NCBI GenBank assembly: GCA_007449985.2
Contig: VIIQ02000657.1
Span: 186,001-250,000, forward strand
Reading direction: 5' to 3'
DNA length: 64,000 bases
From: Desmodesmus armatus
Lineage: Eukaryota > Chlorophyta > Chlorophyceae > Sphaeropleales > Scenedesmaceae
The notes beneath the pieces are model-generated. The model had not been told where the DNA came from and searched no databases. It saw only the letters and a program-made list of their open reading frames with translations. Shown one piece after another: positions 12,936-24,610 of the stretch; positions within the stretch are counted from its first letter, which is position 1, and each line of letters opens with the position of its first letter. The translations under genes were made by a program, and so were the position numbers.

Positions 12936-13177
12936 GCAGCAGCAGCAGCCTGTCCAGCACATGCCAGCAGCAAAAGATCCAGGTGCACTGCAGTAGGAGG
13001 CATGCATGCACATGCACGTCTCATGACAGCAGCTTGTGGCTCTGCATCGACGTGCCCTGTAAAGGTCGCAGATAATCTCTGCCTACTTTCTGCTGTTCTG
13101 CTGCCCTGCTGCCTTGCTGCCCTGCTGCAGTCACAGCCCTTGCACATGGACGCGCACTTGAGCTCTTCCCCTTTCAG
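11859..13177. other. Region between GRC3 and the cysteine-rich gene
   Basis: The two genes are divergent, so their promoters should lie here. It contains a CAACAG/CAG repeat (about 12890-12948). An open frame on the minus strand (12563-12090) has no recognisable domain. A possible short hydrophobic start on the plus strand (ATG at 12741, MFLASWPAQLSLASC) could be the signal peptide of the cysteine-rich gene, but its splicing was not resolved. Confidence 0.4.
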
Positions 13178-15523
13178 CGGCAGGAGTGGAACGTCAAGGG
13201 GGATGTGCTGATCCTCGAGGCTGGCTCCTTGTCGTCTGAGAACGGCCAACCAATAAGCTCATGCATGCCGGAGGGCGAGTGCAACAACGCCTGCGCCCGC
13301 ACACCTGGCTGCAACGCATGGGTGTACTGCAACAATGAGCAAGGCTGTGGCAGCGGCTGCAAGGCCCACACAGAGCAAAACCCATCATGCGAGCTTCTTG
13401 CCTGCTGAGCATTTGCAGTCTGCACATCAACATCCCGGACGAGTCAGCTGCTGCTGTGAGCATGCCAGCACAGCACATGTGCCACTGAGTGATTCCTGCA
13501 AGCCTTTGGCAGACGCAACCTGTTGTCTACCACCACCAGCCAGCAGTTGCAGCTGTTGAGCCTGACGAGCGCTGCCTCCAACAGCACAACTATCATGTTT
13601 TAGCACTCACGTCTGTGTTGGTGTATGCTGCTTATGCACTTGCAACGCAGTGAGCCTTGCCAAGGACGCTGACCAGAGCACCCCCAACCCAGCATGGTTC
13701 GAGCTCACCACCATCACTGGCCTTGGCCCTTGGGGCCCAACCTCCAAGTGCATGGTAAAAACCCTGTGCTGAGCACCTGCGCAGCAGCACTGCCGCCCAA
13801 AACAGCTTCCTGCAGTTTTTTTTGCCTGCATGCCAGCTGTTGCTGCTGCGCAACAGCGGCTATAGCCACTGCAAGCTTGCTACGCCGCGTAGCTGCTGGC
13901 AGCAGCATCATGCTGGGGCCCGCTGCTGTCTTGTATCAAAAGGTTCCAGCATGTGCCACAGTAGCTTGGTTGCCAACATGCGGCATCTTGGGTTGATGCA
14001 GGATTGCATGCTTGCTGTCAACATCCTGGTGTGCTGACACGTCTGGCTGTGCACCGCGCTCGGTGTGGTTGCGCCCTGCAGGGGGACAAGTGGCCCTTCT
14101 GCACATGTACCCTGCTCAAGTCACCCACACCAGATGCTCCAACCTTCTGGTCAAAGGACCCAAGTGAGTCGCACACTGTGACAATGTAATAGCTGACGGT
14201 CCATCGCGCAGAGTTATTTTCAAAGATCTGCTGTCCTGCACTTGCTGCCGCTGTGCTGATGCAGTGGTTGTGCTGATGGGGGTGCGTAGGTTGCAAGCAA
14301 ACTGCATATATGTGACGGCTGAACGCTTGGTGCGCACATGGAGCATGCATTGTCAGCCAGGGTGCTGGTGTTGCGGACGCATTTTGCAGGTCAGCAGTTG
14401 CCCAGCTGACTGCCAGCGGCGCCATCTCAAAATGGATATCAGCATGAATGCCTCTTTGTCCTCCACGGTCCATCCTCCTCCCCCTTCTCCTGCTGCTGCT
14501 TGACCCTGCTCGTCTCTGTCCTGCAACTGGTGTTGCTTCCTGTGTTGTCTACTTCAGTCATGCACGCTTCGCCTCCTTTTTTTGCTGTTGCTGCTGTTGC
14601 TGCGCCCAGGCTGGGTCAGGCACTAAGGCTGGGCCAGTGGCACCTCTTTTTCCCCCTAAGAATGTGAGGGCCTGACCTTGCGCACGTGCAGGCGCTGCAG
14701 CTACAGCAAGGACTCAGCAAAGTGCCGTGCATGCGCCCACAGGCCTGAACACAAGTTTGGACTGCTGCAAGGCCTGTATGCGTATTCTGAAGCCCGTGCT
14801 GATGGCTGCGCTGCTTGCGTGAATTCCACCAAGCCTGATATGTGCATGGCCTGCCTGGCTGCCGACGCACCAGGCACTTGCGGTTACTGTGCACTTGCGG
14901 GCGAATCACCTTTCTTCGATGTCACGGCTTGCCTGGAATGCACCATCAAGCATGGGACTGAGTTCCTCAGCCCTTGCCTGCAGTGTGCGGTCACCGGTGA
15001 CGATGCAGGAAAGGTCAACGAGTGCATGAGCTGCCTTGACACGATGAAGCCACTCGCCTGCAGTAGTGCGGACCGCGCCCGGGCTCGTGAGCTGGGTTGC
15101 TGGGACCAGAGTAGCCCGTCTGCCAACGGGGCATGCTCCACTTGTGCTCTGCACCCTGACACCACCCACAGCGGCATGTGCTCGGCATGCATCCACAGTT
15201 CACCCTACACCGACACCTGTCAGATGTGTGCTGGCTTGAAGGACGAATGCAAGCAGGCGCGGTGCTTCCAGTGTATCGATGCCTCGGGACACCACCCGGG
15301 TACTGGCTGCTTTGACTGCCTGCAATATCTGTCGGAGCCTGCCAAGCAGCAGCGGTGTCTGGCCTGCATGTCAAGCCCAAAGCTCAGTGTGAAGGCGAAG
15401 GAGCACTGCATCAGCTGCCAGGAGCGATGCAGCAGCGCTGATGATGCGGCAAAGTGCATGAAGTGCCTGGAGACAGATCTAGAGCAAGATGACCTCTACT
15501 ACAGAACAGCATGCCATTGCTGA
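13178..15523 (+). CDS. Cysteine-rich CxxC-repeat protein, probably secreted (5' end unresolved)
   Basis: Not assigned to a named gene. Supported coding blocks: 13178-~13405 (RQEWNVKGDVLILEAG..., with a PAN/apple-like GCNAWVYCNNEQGCGSGC motif), about 13653-13755 (SLAKDADQSTPNPAWFELTT...), about 14080-14162 (GDKWPFCTCTLLKSP...) and 14692-15523. The last block is ~277 residues with about sixteen CxxC pairs (CRAC, CAAC, CMAC, CGYC, CLEC, CLQC and so on) at 12-25 residue spacing, ending ...YRTACHC-stop. Such even CxxC spacing without His argues for disulfide-rich extracellular or wall protein rather than zinc binding; this is inference. The donor after the first block is not obvious (a stop follows and a GC-AG intron is possible). 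A decayed relative of the last exon lies at 23400-23595. Confidence 0.7.
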
Positions 15524-16790
15524 GCGTAGTCACAGCATGCCAGGAGGCTGTTTGTGTTGTATGTCAGTATCGTATTAGGTGGCCCAGCATGCAGTTGGGC
15601 TGTTTTTTTGTGAGGCTTGCCATACCTTGTTCCTTGTCGTGCTTTGCCTTCACTTTTTCATCAATGTGGGCATGCTTTGGCAGGTTGAGGGCTTGCGCTG
15701 ATGAACTCTGTGGCTGGGTTGCATCTGTCACAAGCGGCAGCAGGTACTGATTGGCTTGTGGATTGTCTTTTCTTCATCACATTGATTGATCATGTGCTGT
15801 TCCTTTCTTGTCCAGCTGTGAGTCTCCCAACCAGTTCAGAATGAGTATTCAACGTGAGGTTTGAGGTCAACCTGAGGTTCTGCTGCCAACAACTGGACGT
15901 TCGGGCAAGCATACGGCACAGTTTCACCCAGCCTGATGAGAAAGAGTGAGAGTGTTTTGTCTCTGTCAGACAGAAGTCTAGCGGCTTGCCTTCTGTTGCC
16001 GAGGAGGCATATCACTGCGGGCCTTGCCTGGAAGCTTGAGGCCGCGTCATGTGTGTGATTCTTTGTTGTGGAGGCTTGTTTGCTGCCCTGGGCCTGGTCT
16101 CATGCTTTTGCTGGCAATTTAAGCAGCAGTTAGGTTGGTTGCGGCACATAATGATGCCACAGGGTGCATGTGGCTGATTGCTTGACGGAAAGCTGATGCG
16201 CCTAATTTGGGACGGCATACAAAACTGCACAGGTGATGGACCATTCATGTACATGGATGGTCCATCAAAGTGCCAGTGCAGTGCATTGAGGCTGATGATG
16301 CCATGCCGTTGATTGGGCTACGGAACCACTGGACCCTCAGTTCTGAGAAGAGATCCTGGAGTAGAGGCTTACACTCTATGACACCTTGTGACAAGGTTTC
16401 CAAAGTGACAACTTCACAGTGCCTAGTCCCCCAAGCCGCCACTCCCCCTGAACTGAAACAGTGCATGATTCACAAGGGGCAGTGTTGCTGTTGCTGCCAG
16501 CCTCACGAGGCTGGGACTCTTGGTAGCTGCTAACCTGGACCTTCAGGCCGTAAGGGCACCTCCGGCTGAGTAGCAATCATGCATAAAATGCTCAACGCAA
16601 AACCACCACAGGTGTGTACACACAACAGAGTTCGGCTGCTCAAAGACCCCACAACACAACACAGGACACCTGGTCACACCGGCAGGCGCAACAAAAGCAT
16701 TGTGCTGCACGTCACGCCATGACATACAGCAACGCGTCCACTGGTACCAGCTCCACATCTCAAATGTCAAGCTGGGTGACAGATCACAAA
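15524..16790. other. No gene seen
   Basis: Downstream of the cysteine-rich gene. No ORF with recognisable protein features and no consistent splice pattern. Part is presumably 3' UTR. Confidence 0.5.
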
Positions 16791-16793
<3 letters not shown>

Positions 16794-16862
<69 letters not shown>

Positions 16863-16872
16863 GGAGGGAGGG
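16794..16872. repeat. (GA)n microsatellite
   Basis: About thirty AG dinucleotides followed by AGGG-type units and then a short (AT)n stretch at 16891-16900. Plain simple repeat between genes. Confidence 0.97.
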
Positions 16873-17039
16873 AAAGGTAGAGGGAGAGGAATATATATAT
16901 AGCTGTGCACGCCACGCCACAGCACACATGCTACCATGACAAGCATGTGTGATAGCCTCACATTTGCGCTGTGTCCAAAGTAAACATCAAATATCCTCTG
17001 AGTGTGCATACTATGATATCTAAGACCAAGTAAGGACAA

Positions 17040-17850
17040 GTGCAAGTCATGCAGCAGCAGGCGGAGCACCCTTGCATGGCGCAGTCACAACTGAGCCCAG
17101 TGCTGATGTACAACCAGAACAACCACCAGCCTCAACCCAACAACACCTTGAATGTCAGCGTTGGTGCCAGTGGCCATGACCAAACCTGGCGTACATACGC
17201 TCAGCATCACTGTGCTGTGTTCAAAGTGAACAGCGGGTGTCCACTGAGCACACTAGTATGCATGAACATCTATCTATGACCAAGTCATGCATCAACACGC
17301 AGGGCACCTTTGCATGGCTATCACAAGGCAGCCCAGTGCTGATGTAGAACTAGAACAACCACCAGCCCCAAACTCACAACACCTTGACGGCAGCGGCGGT
17401 GGCCATGGCCAAACCTGGCGTACATATGCATCAGCATCACTGTGCTGTGTCCAAAGTGAACAGTGGATGTTCACTGATTACACTAATGTGCATGAACATC
17501 TACATAAGGCCAAGTCATGCATCAACGCGCAGGGCACCTTTGCATGGCTGTCACAAGGCGGCCCATGGGCCACTGCTCATGTTGACTCTGGTAACCAGAA
17601 CAACCACCAGCCCCAACCCAACAACACCTTGCTGACAGCGAGGGTGGCCATGTCCAAACCTGGCGTACATACGCTCAGCATACTGTGTTGTGTGCAAAGT
17701 GAACAGCGGATGTTCACTGAGCACACTGATGTGCATGAACATCTGTGAGTAAGTTATGCAGAAACCAGCAGGGCACCTTTGCATGGCTTTCACAAGGCAG
17801 CCCAGTGCTCACGTAGAACCAGAACAAACCATCAGCCCCAACCCCAAAAA
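17040..17850. repeat. Tandem satellite, ~235-bp unit, about 3.5 copies
   Basis: Units begin near 17044, 17281, 17511 and 17752 with AAGTCATGCA or AAGTTATGCA. They share the blocks CACCTTTGCATGGC, CCAGAACAACCACCAGCC, CCAAACCTGGCGTACATA and AAAGTGAACAGCGG. A degenerate partial unit precedes it (about 16960-17040). Spacing is 237, 230 and 241 bp. Frames inside are not conserved as protein, so it is treated as noncoding. Confidence 0.9.
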
Positions 17851-18019
17851 CCCTTGAGTATCACCCACCGTGCACGTGGCCCACGTTTGGCACGCGGCCA
17901 TGAACAAACCTGGCATACTACTAGTAGGTAGTGTACGCAGTACGTAGTACGTTGGCAACGCTCACTGAGCCTCGTCAGATGACCCCAAAAAGGGTGCATC
18001 CGTGGACACCTCAGCACAA

Positions 18020-19936
18020 TCAAGCCACAACACAGCCATGGTGCATCAGCAGAGCCAGCATCTGCACTGCTGCCACTGCAGTGTACTTGTACCTGACAAA
18101 CTGCAGCTCCTCCCCAGCCGCACGCCTCAAGAGTGCATCATGCCGAGCATCCCATGTCTCAAACAGTTTGCGGTTGAGTGTGGACCATTTGAAGTTCACG
18201 GTGCCCACCTGGTCGAGCACCGCAGGCAGCAGAAGAGCACGGAACTCCCTCCGCAAGGTCTGGTCAACAGCCAGCCGCCTCAGCATGACCACAAGCAGTG
18301 CAGCCGCGAAGTGCTGTGCAACAGCCTGACCTTTCGGGTTCGGCCTTAACGGCTTGCCACAACCATAGACGTCGTCAAAGCTACGGAGCACCTGCATGCT
18401 GTAGACACCTGAGACGTCCGCCTGCTCAACAAAACCCTGCGCCAAAACCATGTTGCCCCTTGGTACGCTTGCGGCATAGTTGATCAAAGGTGCGGCAGTT
18501 TCCCTCTTTCCGACAGTCAGGCCCAGGCTGTCGGCAACTTGCTGATGATTGGCTGCTTGAGGCGCCGGTTGGTGCTGATGATCATGATCGGCTGGCGCCG
18601 GATGAGGCATGTTGTCAAGCTGCGCACAGGCCAAAAGCAGGCATATCCAAAGCAGGGGTGGGTGTGTGAGTGGGCCTCAATCCTTGTGACAGCTCAAACG
18701 GTGGTGTTGACAGGCCAAGTCGTGCAAGGCGCATGTTGTTGCTTGCGCTCAATTTTATGAACTTTCTTACGATGGTTTCCCAGTGTACACCACTGCCAGT
18801 CGTGGAGGTTCCATACCAAAGCTGGCCAGGATTCCATGGATTCGACCAAGTCAACCCTTGCTGTTCAAATAAGTTCCGGCCCATACCTCTGGATGAGCAG
18901 GTTTCGAACTGTCTGTCGCAGGAGCAATGGACTCCCCACACATCAGCCAGTGCCCTGGGCACACCCCCAAAGGTTGTGGAGCGCCTTCTACCTGCATGTG
19001 CTGCTAGCCAGTATCTCCAAGGGGTTTCAAATTGCATGTGTGCAATTGACGGTGTGTCAGCGCTCACCTGCTGATTCAGAACTGCGTTGTCCTCTGTCAG
19101 CTCCCGGATCCGCTCCTGATGTTCAGTGACCTCTTCTTGCAGACGCGCGTTCTTTTGAGCCAGCTGGGCTTTCTCTTGACGCAGCCTTGCATTCTCCTGA
19201 GCCAGCTGTGCAAAGGTCTTCAAGGTCTTCAAGATCTTGAGGCTCAACTGCGTTGCGCACAAGCGAAGTGTGTGAACAAGACTGTTGCAGTGCTACTTGC
19301 TGCATGATGGAAAGCATGTGCTGCATATCTGTGCACAGTGACATGCAGCGCGACCTGTCATAAGTCAGCTACTTGATGTGCCAGTGCAACCCCACTTTGC
19401 ATTCTCCATATCGAGCCTCATGATCAGTGAATGTCTCTCCCCGCTCCATAGACAGCCAGCTACACTGTAGCGGCTACAGCCACAGCCACAGTAGCGTTTT
19501 CAGAACAGCAGATAGCACAGTGCGGTGCAGTGACACTCACCCGCAGTACGATCCACACGAAAGCGACGAAAGCGCACAGCAGAGCTGCCAAAGCGCCCAC
19601 ATGAGGCCAGCCCAGTGAGCGCTGGACAACCCGCAGCGCTGTTGAGGGCGTCCAGCTTGGTACTGAGCTAAGGTTGCGCCATGCGAGCTGAGAGACGTAG
19701 AGTATGAAAGCGTACGAGGTACCCAATGCCACCTGGGGAATGTCTGAGACAGTGCAAGCACGGACACTTGCCCCTTTTGCTACGGCATAGGACGTGCTGG
19801 CCGTGAAGGACGTCAGCATGTCTGCGGGACTGCACGAAGCCATTTTGTTTGTTCCAAGAAGGTTGAGGTAGATGAAAAACACAACGAGGGACAATACGAC
19901 CCCACTTGACGCAGCGGGCACATGCAGCGCCCTCAT
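18020..19936 (-). CDS. Membrane-anchored coiled-coil protein of unknown function (3 exons, 391 aa)
   Basis: Not recognised. Exons 19936-19541, 19247-19068 and 18619-18020 join in phase 0 throughout with GT-AG introns. Residues 1-132 hold three hydrophobic segments (about 11-28, 69-86, 113-131). Exon 2 is a Leu/Gln/Glu-rich heptad coiled coil (about residues 144-190, with repeats of the type AQLAQENARLRQEKAQLAQ). The C-terminal ~199 residues start with a His/Pro/Ala-rich linker and continue as a helical domain with KFETWDAR-like charged helices. Topology suggests an N-terminal membrane anchor with an exposed coiled coil. The start is the first ATG before the first hydrophobic segment; an upstream exon is not excluded. 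Confidence 0.6.
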
Positions 19937-20447
19937 GGCCTGTGTATGTTCTGGGTGAATAGAAGCCTACTGAGGAAGTGACAGAACAGAACAGGTAGTG
20001 CGGAAGCAATAGGGTCCTCAAAGGCTGTTTAGCAAAATGCCAAACCTTGAACCGCGTTTTTGTGAAACCTGAAGGTTTGACCGGCACGTCCAGGTTGTCT
20101 TGCTCCTGTGCTGCTGACCTCCAAACAAGCGTTTCAGCTTTACTTCGAGTCAACATTGACATATTGGCACGGGCTGAGCTCCGCCTCTGGTCTCCCGCCA
20201 TCGCTGCTGGCTGACTGCCATACTGCACTTGCAACTACAGGTAGCTACCGTGCATGTATGTCTGCTTTTCGGTCGAACACGCCAAGAAATGCCTCGTGTA
20301 CTTTGTTCAATGATTTTCTTGAGTTTTTGCAAGATTTAACTTTAACATCTTGTGCCATAGGAAAAGAATTAGCATTTTATTTTCAAAGAGTGACCTGCGC
20401 CTCCCGCCCTATCCCAGCAGCCCCGGGGCCTGCGGTGCACATAACTG

Positions 20448-21397
20448 AAAACGGCGCTCCTGCGCTACACCCGTCGAACAGGCCGCGGTGGGGGTTTCGA
20501 ATGCTCCTCTGGTGATGTCCTCTGCTGGCAGGCCCGCCAGGCAGGGGGGGTGCCCCCCTTTTTTTAGTGGGTGCCTTCCCTGTTGTGGTGTGGTTGCTGC
20601 TGGTTTGGACCTGGGGTGCAGTGCTGTGGGGGTTGGTCTTGTGTATATTTGTTGCTCCTGCACTGCTGTTGTGTCTCTGGCCAGGGCAGCAGTGATGCTC
20701 TGCCGCTGCAGTCTGCACACCATGATGGTCACTAGGAACAGAGTGCTGGCTGTGTGAATGCCGCCCTTGTGGGCTGCGGGGATGGTGTGCAACAACCCAG
20801 TAGGGACTTGGGTCCCCCTCCCCTCTGGCAATGCTTTGATGCCGACGCAGCTACTAGCAGTGGCACTGCCTCTTTTGTGAGGGGGGGAGACCCCCCTCAC
20901 ACTCCCCCCCTCATGGGGCCGATGCATGGCGCATCTCTCTGGCGTTATTTTGATACCGACGCTGAACAAAGGGATTGTTTTGAGTGTTGCTGGCCGGCGC
21001 AACAGTAGTGTTTCAGCGTGCCTCGGTTGGGTCGATCCAGTCATTGCCAACACAGCGCTGGTACCCCTAGCGTCCCTCGTTCATGTCTCCACTTGTTTTT
21101 AGAACTATTTGGAAATAGTTTTGAGTCTGGTATGGCTCCGGCTTGCGTCACACACATAATCCGGCCGGACAGGTGGCAACGGTCTGTTGCTGTGCCGGCT
21201 GTTCGATGCTGCCCTTCTGCGACCCCACGCGAACTTTGAGTTGCCATTGCACCCTGTACGTGCGGTCCTCGGGCCTGCATACGCAGTCTCCAGGAAGTCA
21301 CTCCGCTTTCATGAAATTACACAAGTTTCACACATTTATTACTCTTCTGGGGCCCCCCAGTCACTCCGAAGGATCCTGCGGAATCCTTCTCCGAGGA
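20448..21397. mobile_element. Dispersed repeat, copy 1
   Basis: Starts AAACGGCGCTCCTGCGCTA and ends at CCTTCTCCGAGGA. Near the end is an imperfect 20-nt palindrome (AAGGATCCTGCGGAATCCTT). Inside is a hairpin with a ~10-bp stem (20877-20900: GTGAGGGGGG / CCCCCCTCAC). Immediately followed by copy 2. No conserved ORF is shared between copies, so it looks non-autonomous. No target-site duplication could be recognised. Confidence 0.75.
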
Positions 21398-21407
21398 CAG
21401 AGCATCG

Positions 21408-22196
21408 CAAACGGCGCTCCTGCGCTACACCCGTCGAACAGGCCGCGGTGGGGGTTTCGAATGCTCCTCTAGTGGTGTGTCAGCTGGCAGGCCCGCCAGG
21501 CAGGGGGGTGCCCCCCCTTTTTTGGTGGGTGCCTTTCCTGTTGTGGTGTGGTTGCTGCTGGGTTGAATGGCGCCTCCCTGTGGCGTTGCTTTGATGCCGA
21601 CGCAGCTACTTGCAGTGGCACTGCCTCTTTTGTGGAGGGGGGAGACCCCCCCTCACACTCCCCCCCCCAGCTGGAGTTGATGACACACATGGTGGCATGC
21701 AGTCGCAGCAATGCCCCCCGTATGCACTCTTCCTTGGCATCACTGAGCACCGTAAATTGTTTATTGTGAGGGCCCGACAGCTGGGTGTTGCCCAACAGCC
21801 AGGTGGCTCAGGTGTCTGTTTTGGTGACACGATCGTGCGATCGTGGTGTTCCCTCGTTCGGGTCGAACACAGCAGCAGTGTTCTTAATGTGCCTCGAATG
21901 AATTGTTTCCTGCTCAAATCCCACATCTCCATACCCTTGGCTCTCCTGTGCCTTCTGCACGCGGTCCCGACAGACAGGTGGCAACGATCTGTTGCTTCGC
22001 TTGCTGTTCGTCGCCGCCCTTCTGCAGCCCCTCATGGTCTTTTAGTTGCCATTCCGCGCTGAACGTGGGGTCGTCGGGTCTGCTCATGCAGGCTGCAGGA
22101 GGTCACACTTGAGGTTACACAGTTATTACACATTTGCTCTTTTTTTTGGGGCCCCCCAGTCACTCCGAAGGATCCTGCGGAATCCTTCTCCGAGGA
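21408..22196. mobile_element. Dispersed repeat, copy 2
   Basis: Same start, internal hairpin (around 21634-21660) and end as copy 1, but ~160 bp shorter. It begins ~11 bp after the end of copy 1. It shares the segment around TCGAACACAGCAGCAGTG with copy 3, which copy 1 lacks. Confidence 0.75.
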
Positions 22197-23398
22197 AATG
22201 CTGCTGTTTGCTACCCGGTTGCTGGCCAACTGGCAACTTTGAGGCCGGGTGACAGCAGCACATCGCCATCGATGGGTGGCACTCGCGGTGACCCATGCTA
22301 TGTGTTGTACAGCTCCATCGTAACGCAAATAATCAGTTAGCACGATTATAAACTGCGGACCTAGCGCGGGGATCAGTGCGATGTTGCTCAACGCTGTAGG
22401 CGGGACTTGAATAGCAACAGCAGCAGCCGCCCACGCTGCTATTGTACACTACATTTGGACGTAACAGCTATATGGAGCCACTAATGTGATCAAAAAAAGA
22501 GTGCCGGCTCATGCCAGGTGCAGAGCGCAGCTGGTAACAGCTGGACCCCTGCATTGCATACGCACTGCCATGGTGCATGAGCCAGCAATGCTTGAACATT
22601 GGGGGAGCATGCATGCTGCTAAGAAAACTCAGCACGTCTGAATACAATTCCTGCTCAATGGGCTTCAGTAGCCTGGAAGCTGCACGCTAAGTGCACAGCC
22701 AGACAGGTACATTACCACAGTGTGCCCAATGCCAGGACGACCCCAGGCGCAAAGGTGGTCATAGCTCTCGGCCGATACCGGCAGACAGGGGCAAGCTGAT
22801 GTAAAGGGCCGTTCAGTCCACAGTTGCACCAGTGGTGCACCAGCTGCAGCGTGCACCAGCTGCAGTCTGCTGTGATTGCTACTTTGGAGTGCACACTGCA
22901 TCATGCATATAATAGCAGGCGTTCTCTGCCTGCTCCTACAGCAGCTGCTGTCAGCACTATTCTGTTGTTGGCATCATACTGCTGAGGGGCGCCGTGTGCA
23001 GCCGCAGTGCCCAACGTTGCCGTTGCACAAGCCAGACTACGGGCACTGCTGCTATACTTGCAGGCCAAGGCCAGTGCTTCTGTGTTGGGTTACTCAATGT
23101 GCTGCTTGCGGCAGGGCCCCAAAGCCTGGAACATCAGCATGGGGATATCACACTTTCGAATCTTGCCTCACGCGCTAATTACATCACCCTGGTCAACCTG
23201 CCAGCCTGTGCCAAAGCACAGGTGCAGCAGCCGCTTACCGTGGGGCTCCAATGTGAAGCGCCATTGAGATTGACTTGCATGCAACCAACTTATCATGATG
23301 TAGTGTGGCTGTGAGATATAAGAGCTTGCACTATGCCCCCAAAAAAGCGATATGTTAAATATGGGCATTGTTTGGCTCATGAACTTCTCCCGCGGCGG
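22197..23398. other. No gene seen
   Basis: Several short open frames, none with recognisable domains or supported splicing. Confidence 0.4.
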
Positions 23399-23399
23399 T

Positions 23400-23595
23400 C
23401 AAGTTCGGCCTGCTGCAAGGCATGTATGCATTAATTGAAGCCCGTGTTGATGGCTGCGCTCCTTGCATGACACGCACCAAGCCAGACATGTGCCTCATGG
23501 CCTGACCTGTCCTTGATGGCTTGCCTTGCAGCTGACACACCAGGCCATGCGAGAGCTTGTGCTGTTGATGTAGCCTACTTGGCATGCTACTTTCA
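23400..23595 (+). pseudogene. Decayed fragment of the cysteine-rich gene
   Basis: Closely resembles 14752-14945 in the last exon of the cysteine-rich gene. It reads KFGLLQGMYALIEARVDGCA, then PCMTRTKPDMC, and breaks at a stop (TGA) and an insertion. The homology resumes at about GCAGCTGACACACCAGGC and at GATGTAGCCTACTTGGCATGC. Same strand, ~8.6 kb away. No flanking exons of the family are visible. Confidence 0.8.
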
Positions 23596-23599
23596 AAGT

Positions 23600-24610
23600 G
23601 ACACAACGTGGCACAACGGTGCTTACTCCCTGCATGCCATGCTGAGCTCAACATGATGTTGAGCTTAGCTTAGCAACTGCTGGTGACATGCGGCAGACTC
23701 ACAGTGTGCAAGGCTGCCGGCGGTTAGCGGTTGTGTAGTGTTTGCAGCTGGCGCAAGTCTGCCAGTGCACCGCTGGTTGGCGCCAAGCGGTTAGCCCCTG
23801 CTAAGTCATAGTAGCATGTCAACAGCAACTGTGTGCATCCTGTCTAGGCAGATCTGTTGTGCTGACAGATGAAGGCGACATGGTACAAGAGTTGCCAGCA
23901 GTCACTGACAGAGTTGCCAGCAGGCACTGAGTGCGCCTAAATGAGCATCATCCATGGTTGGTACACACTGTCGCATCCATCACTCTCAGAGGCATAGGCT
24001 ACCAGCCTTGGCGCAGCGTTTTGGCAACTTCTTACAACGGCAAAACCTGACAGCACAACCTCTGCTGGAACACACCAAAGCCCAGTGCAGCGTCAGCCAA
24101 CACTAACACATGTGCAATGCAGCTGGCATTAGAAAAATGCAGCAGTAGTGTACCGGTATCATATCTGGCATCCCCCACCACAAGATGGATGCCATGGTGG
24201 GGTCAAGTCTGTCAGGAGGCAATGGAATGACTTTGTACCAAAGTCTCCTGCTTGACAGCTTCACCTTCAAGGCTTGCAAAACATTGGACGGGATATGAGA
24301 TCGTGTTGTGTCGACGTGCTTGCTGATAAAACGCTGTTGAGTACAGTTCATCCAGCAACAGGCACTTTGACAGGTCACTGGCTGCACCTGACAACTTGTC
24401 AGTGACAAGCAATTTGAAAGTGGCATGTTACGGCGTGTTGAGCCAAGAACAGAGGGCACACATGACAAGGTTCAGTCAGTGACTATGACGAAGGGCTTAA
24501 ATTGCTGAGTCGGTGCTTTTGTGGGGCAACATCACTGCAACTCCCAACCGACTCCACCGTAACTTCGTTTCTGGCCGCGCAGGCGGACATCATCTCGTGT
24601 GCTTGTCAGT
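23600..24610. other. Upstream region of the MYND gene, no gene seen
   Basis: A 121-codon minus-strand frame (24468-24103) has no recognisable domain and no neighbour support. The MYND gene promoter should lie in the last few hundred bases. No TATA box was recognised. Confidence 0.4.

Noticed and set aside
17040..17850. CRISPR-like array
   Set aside because: Units are ~235 bp and similar along their whole length, with no short repeat/unique spacer pattern; the genome is eukaryotic.
20409..21053. 214-codon frame and similar frames in the other dispersed-repeat copies
   Set aside because: Frames are not conserved among the three copies, and the DNA-level features (hairpin, fixed ends) explain the similarity better.
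24103..24468. Possible retroelement ORF
   Set aside because: No reverse transcriptase, integrase or gag-like motif could be recognised.
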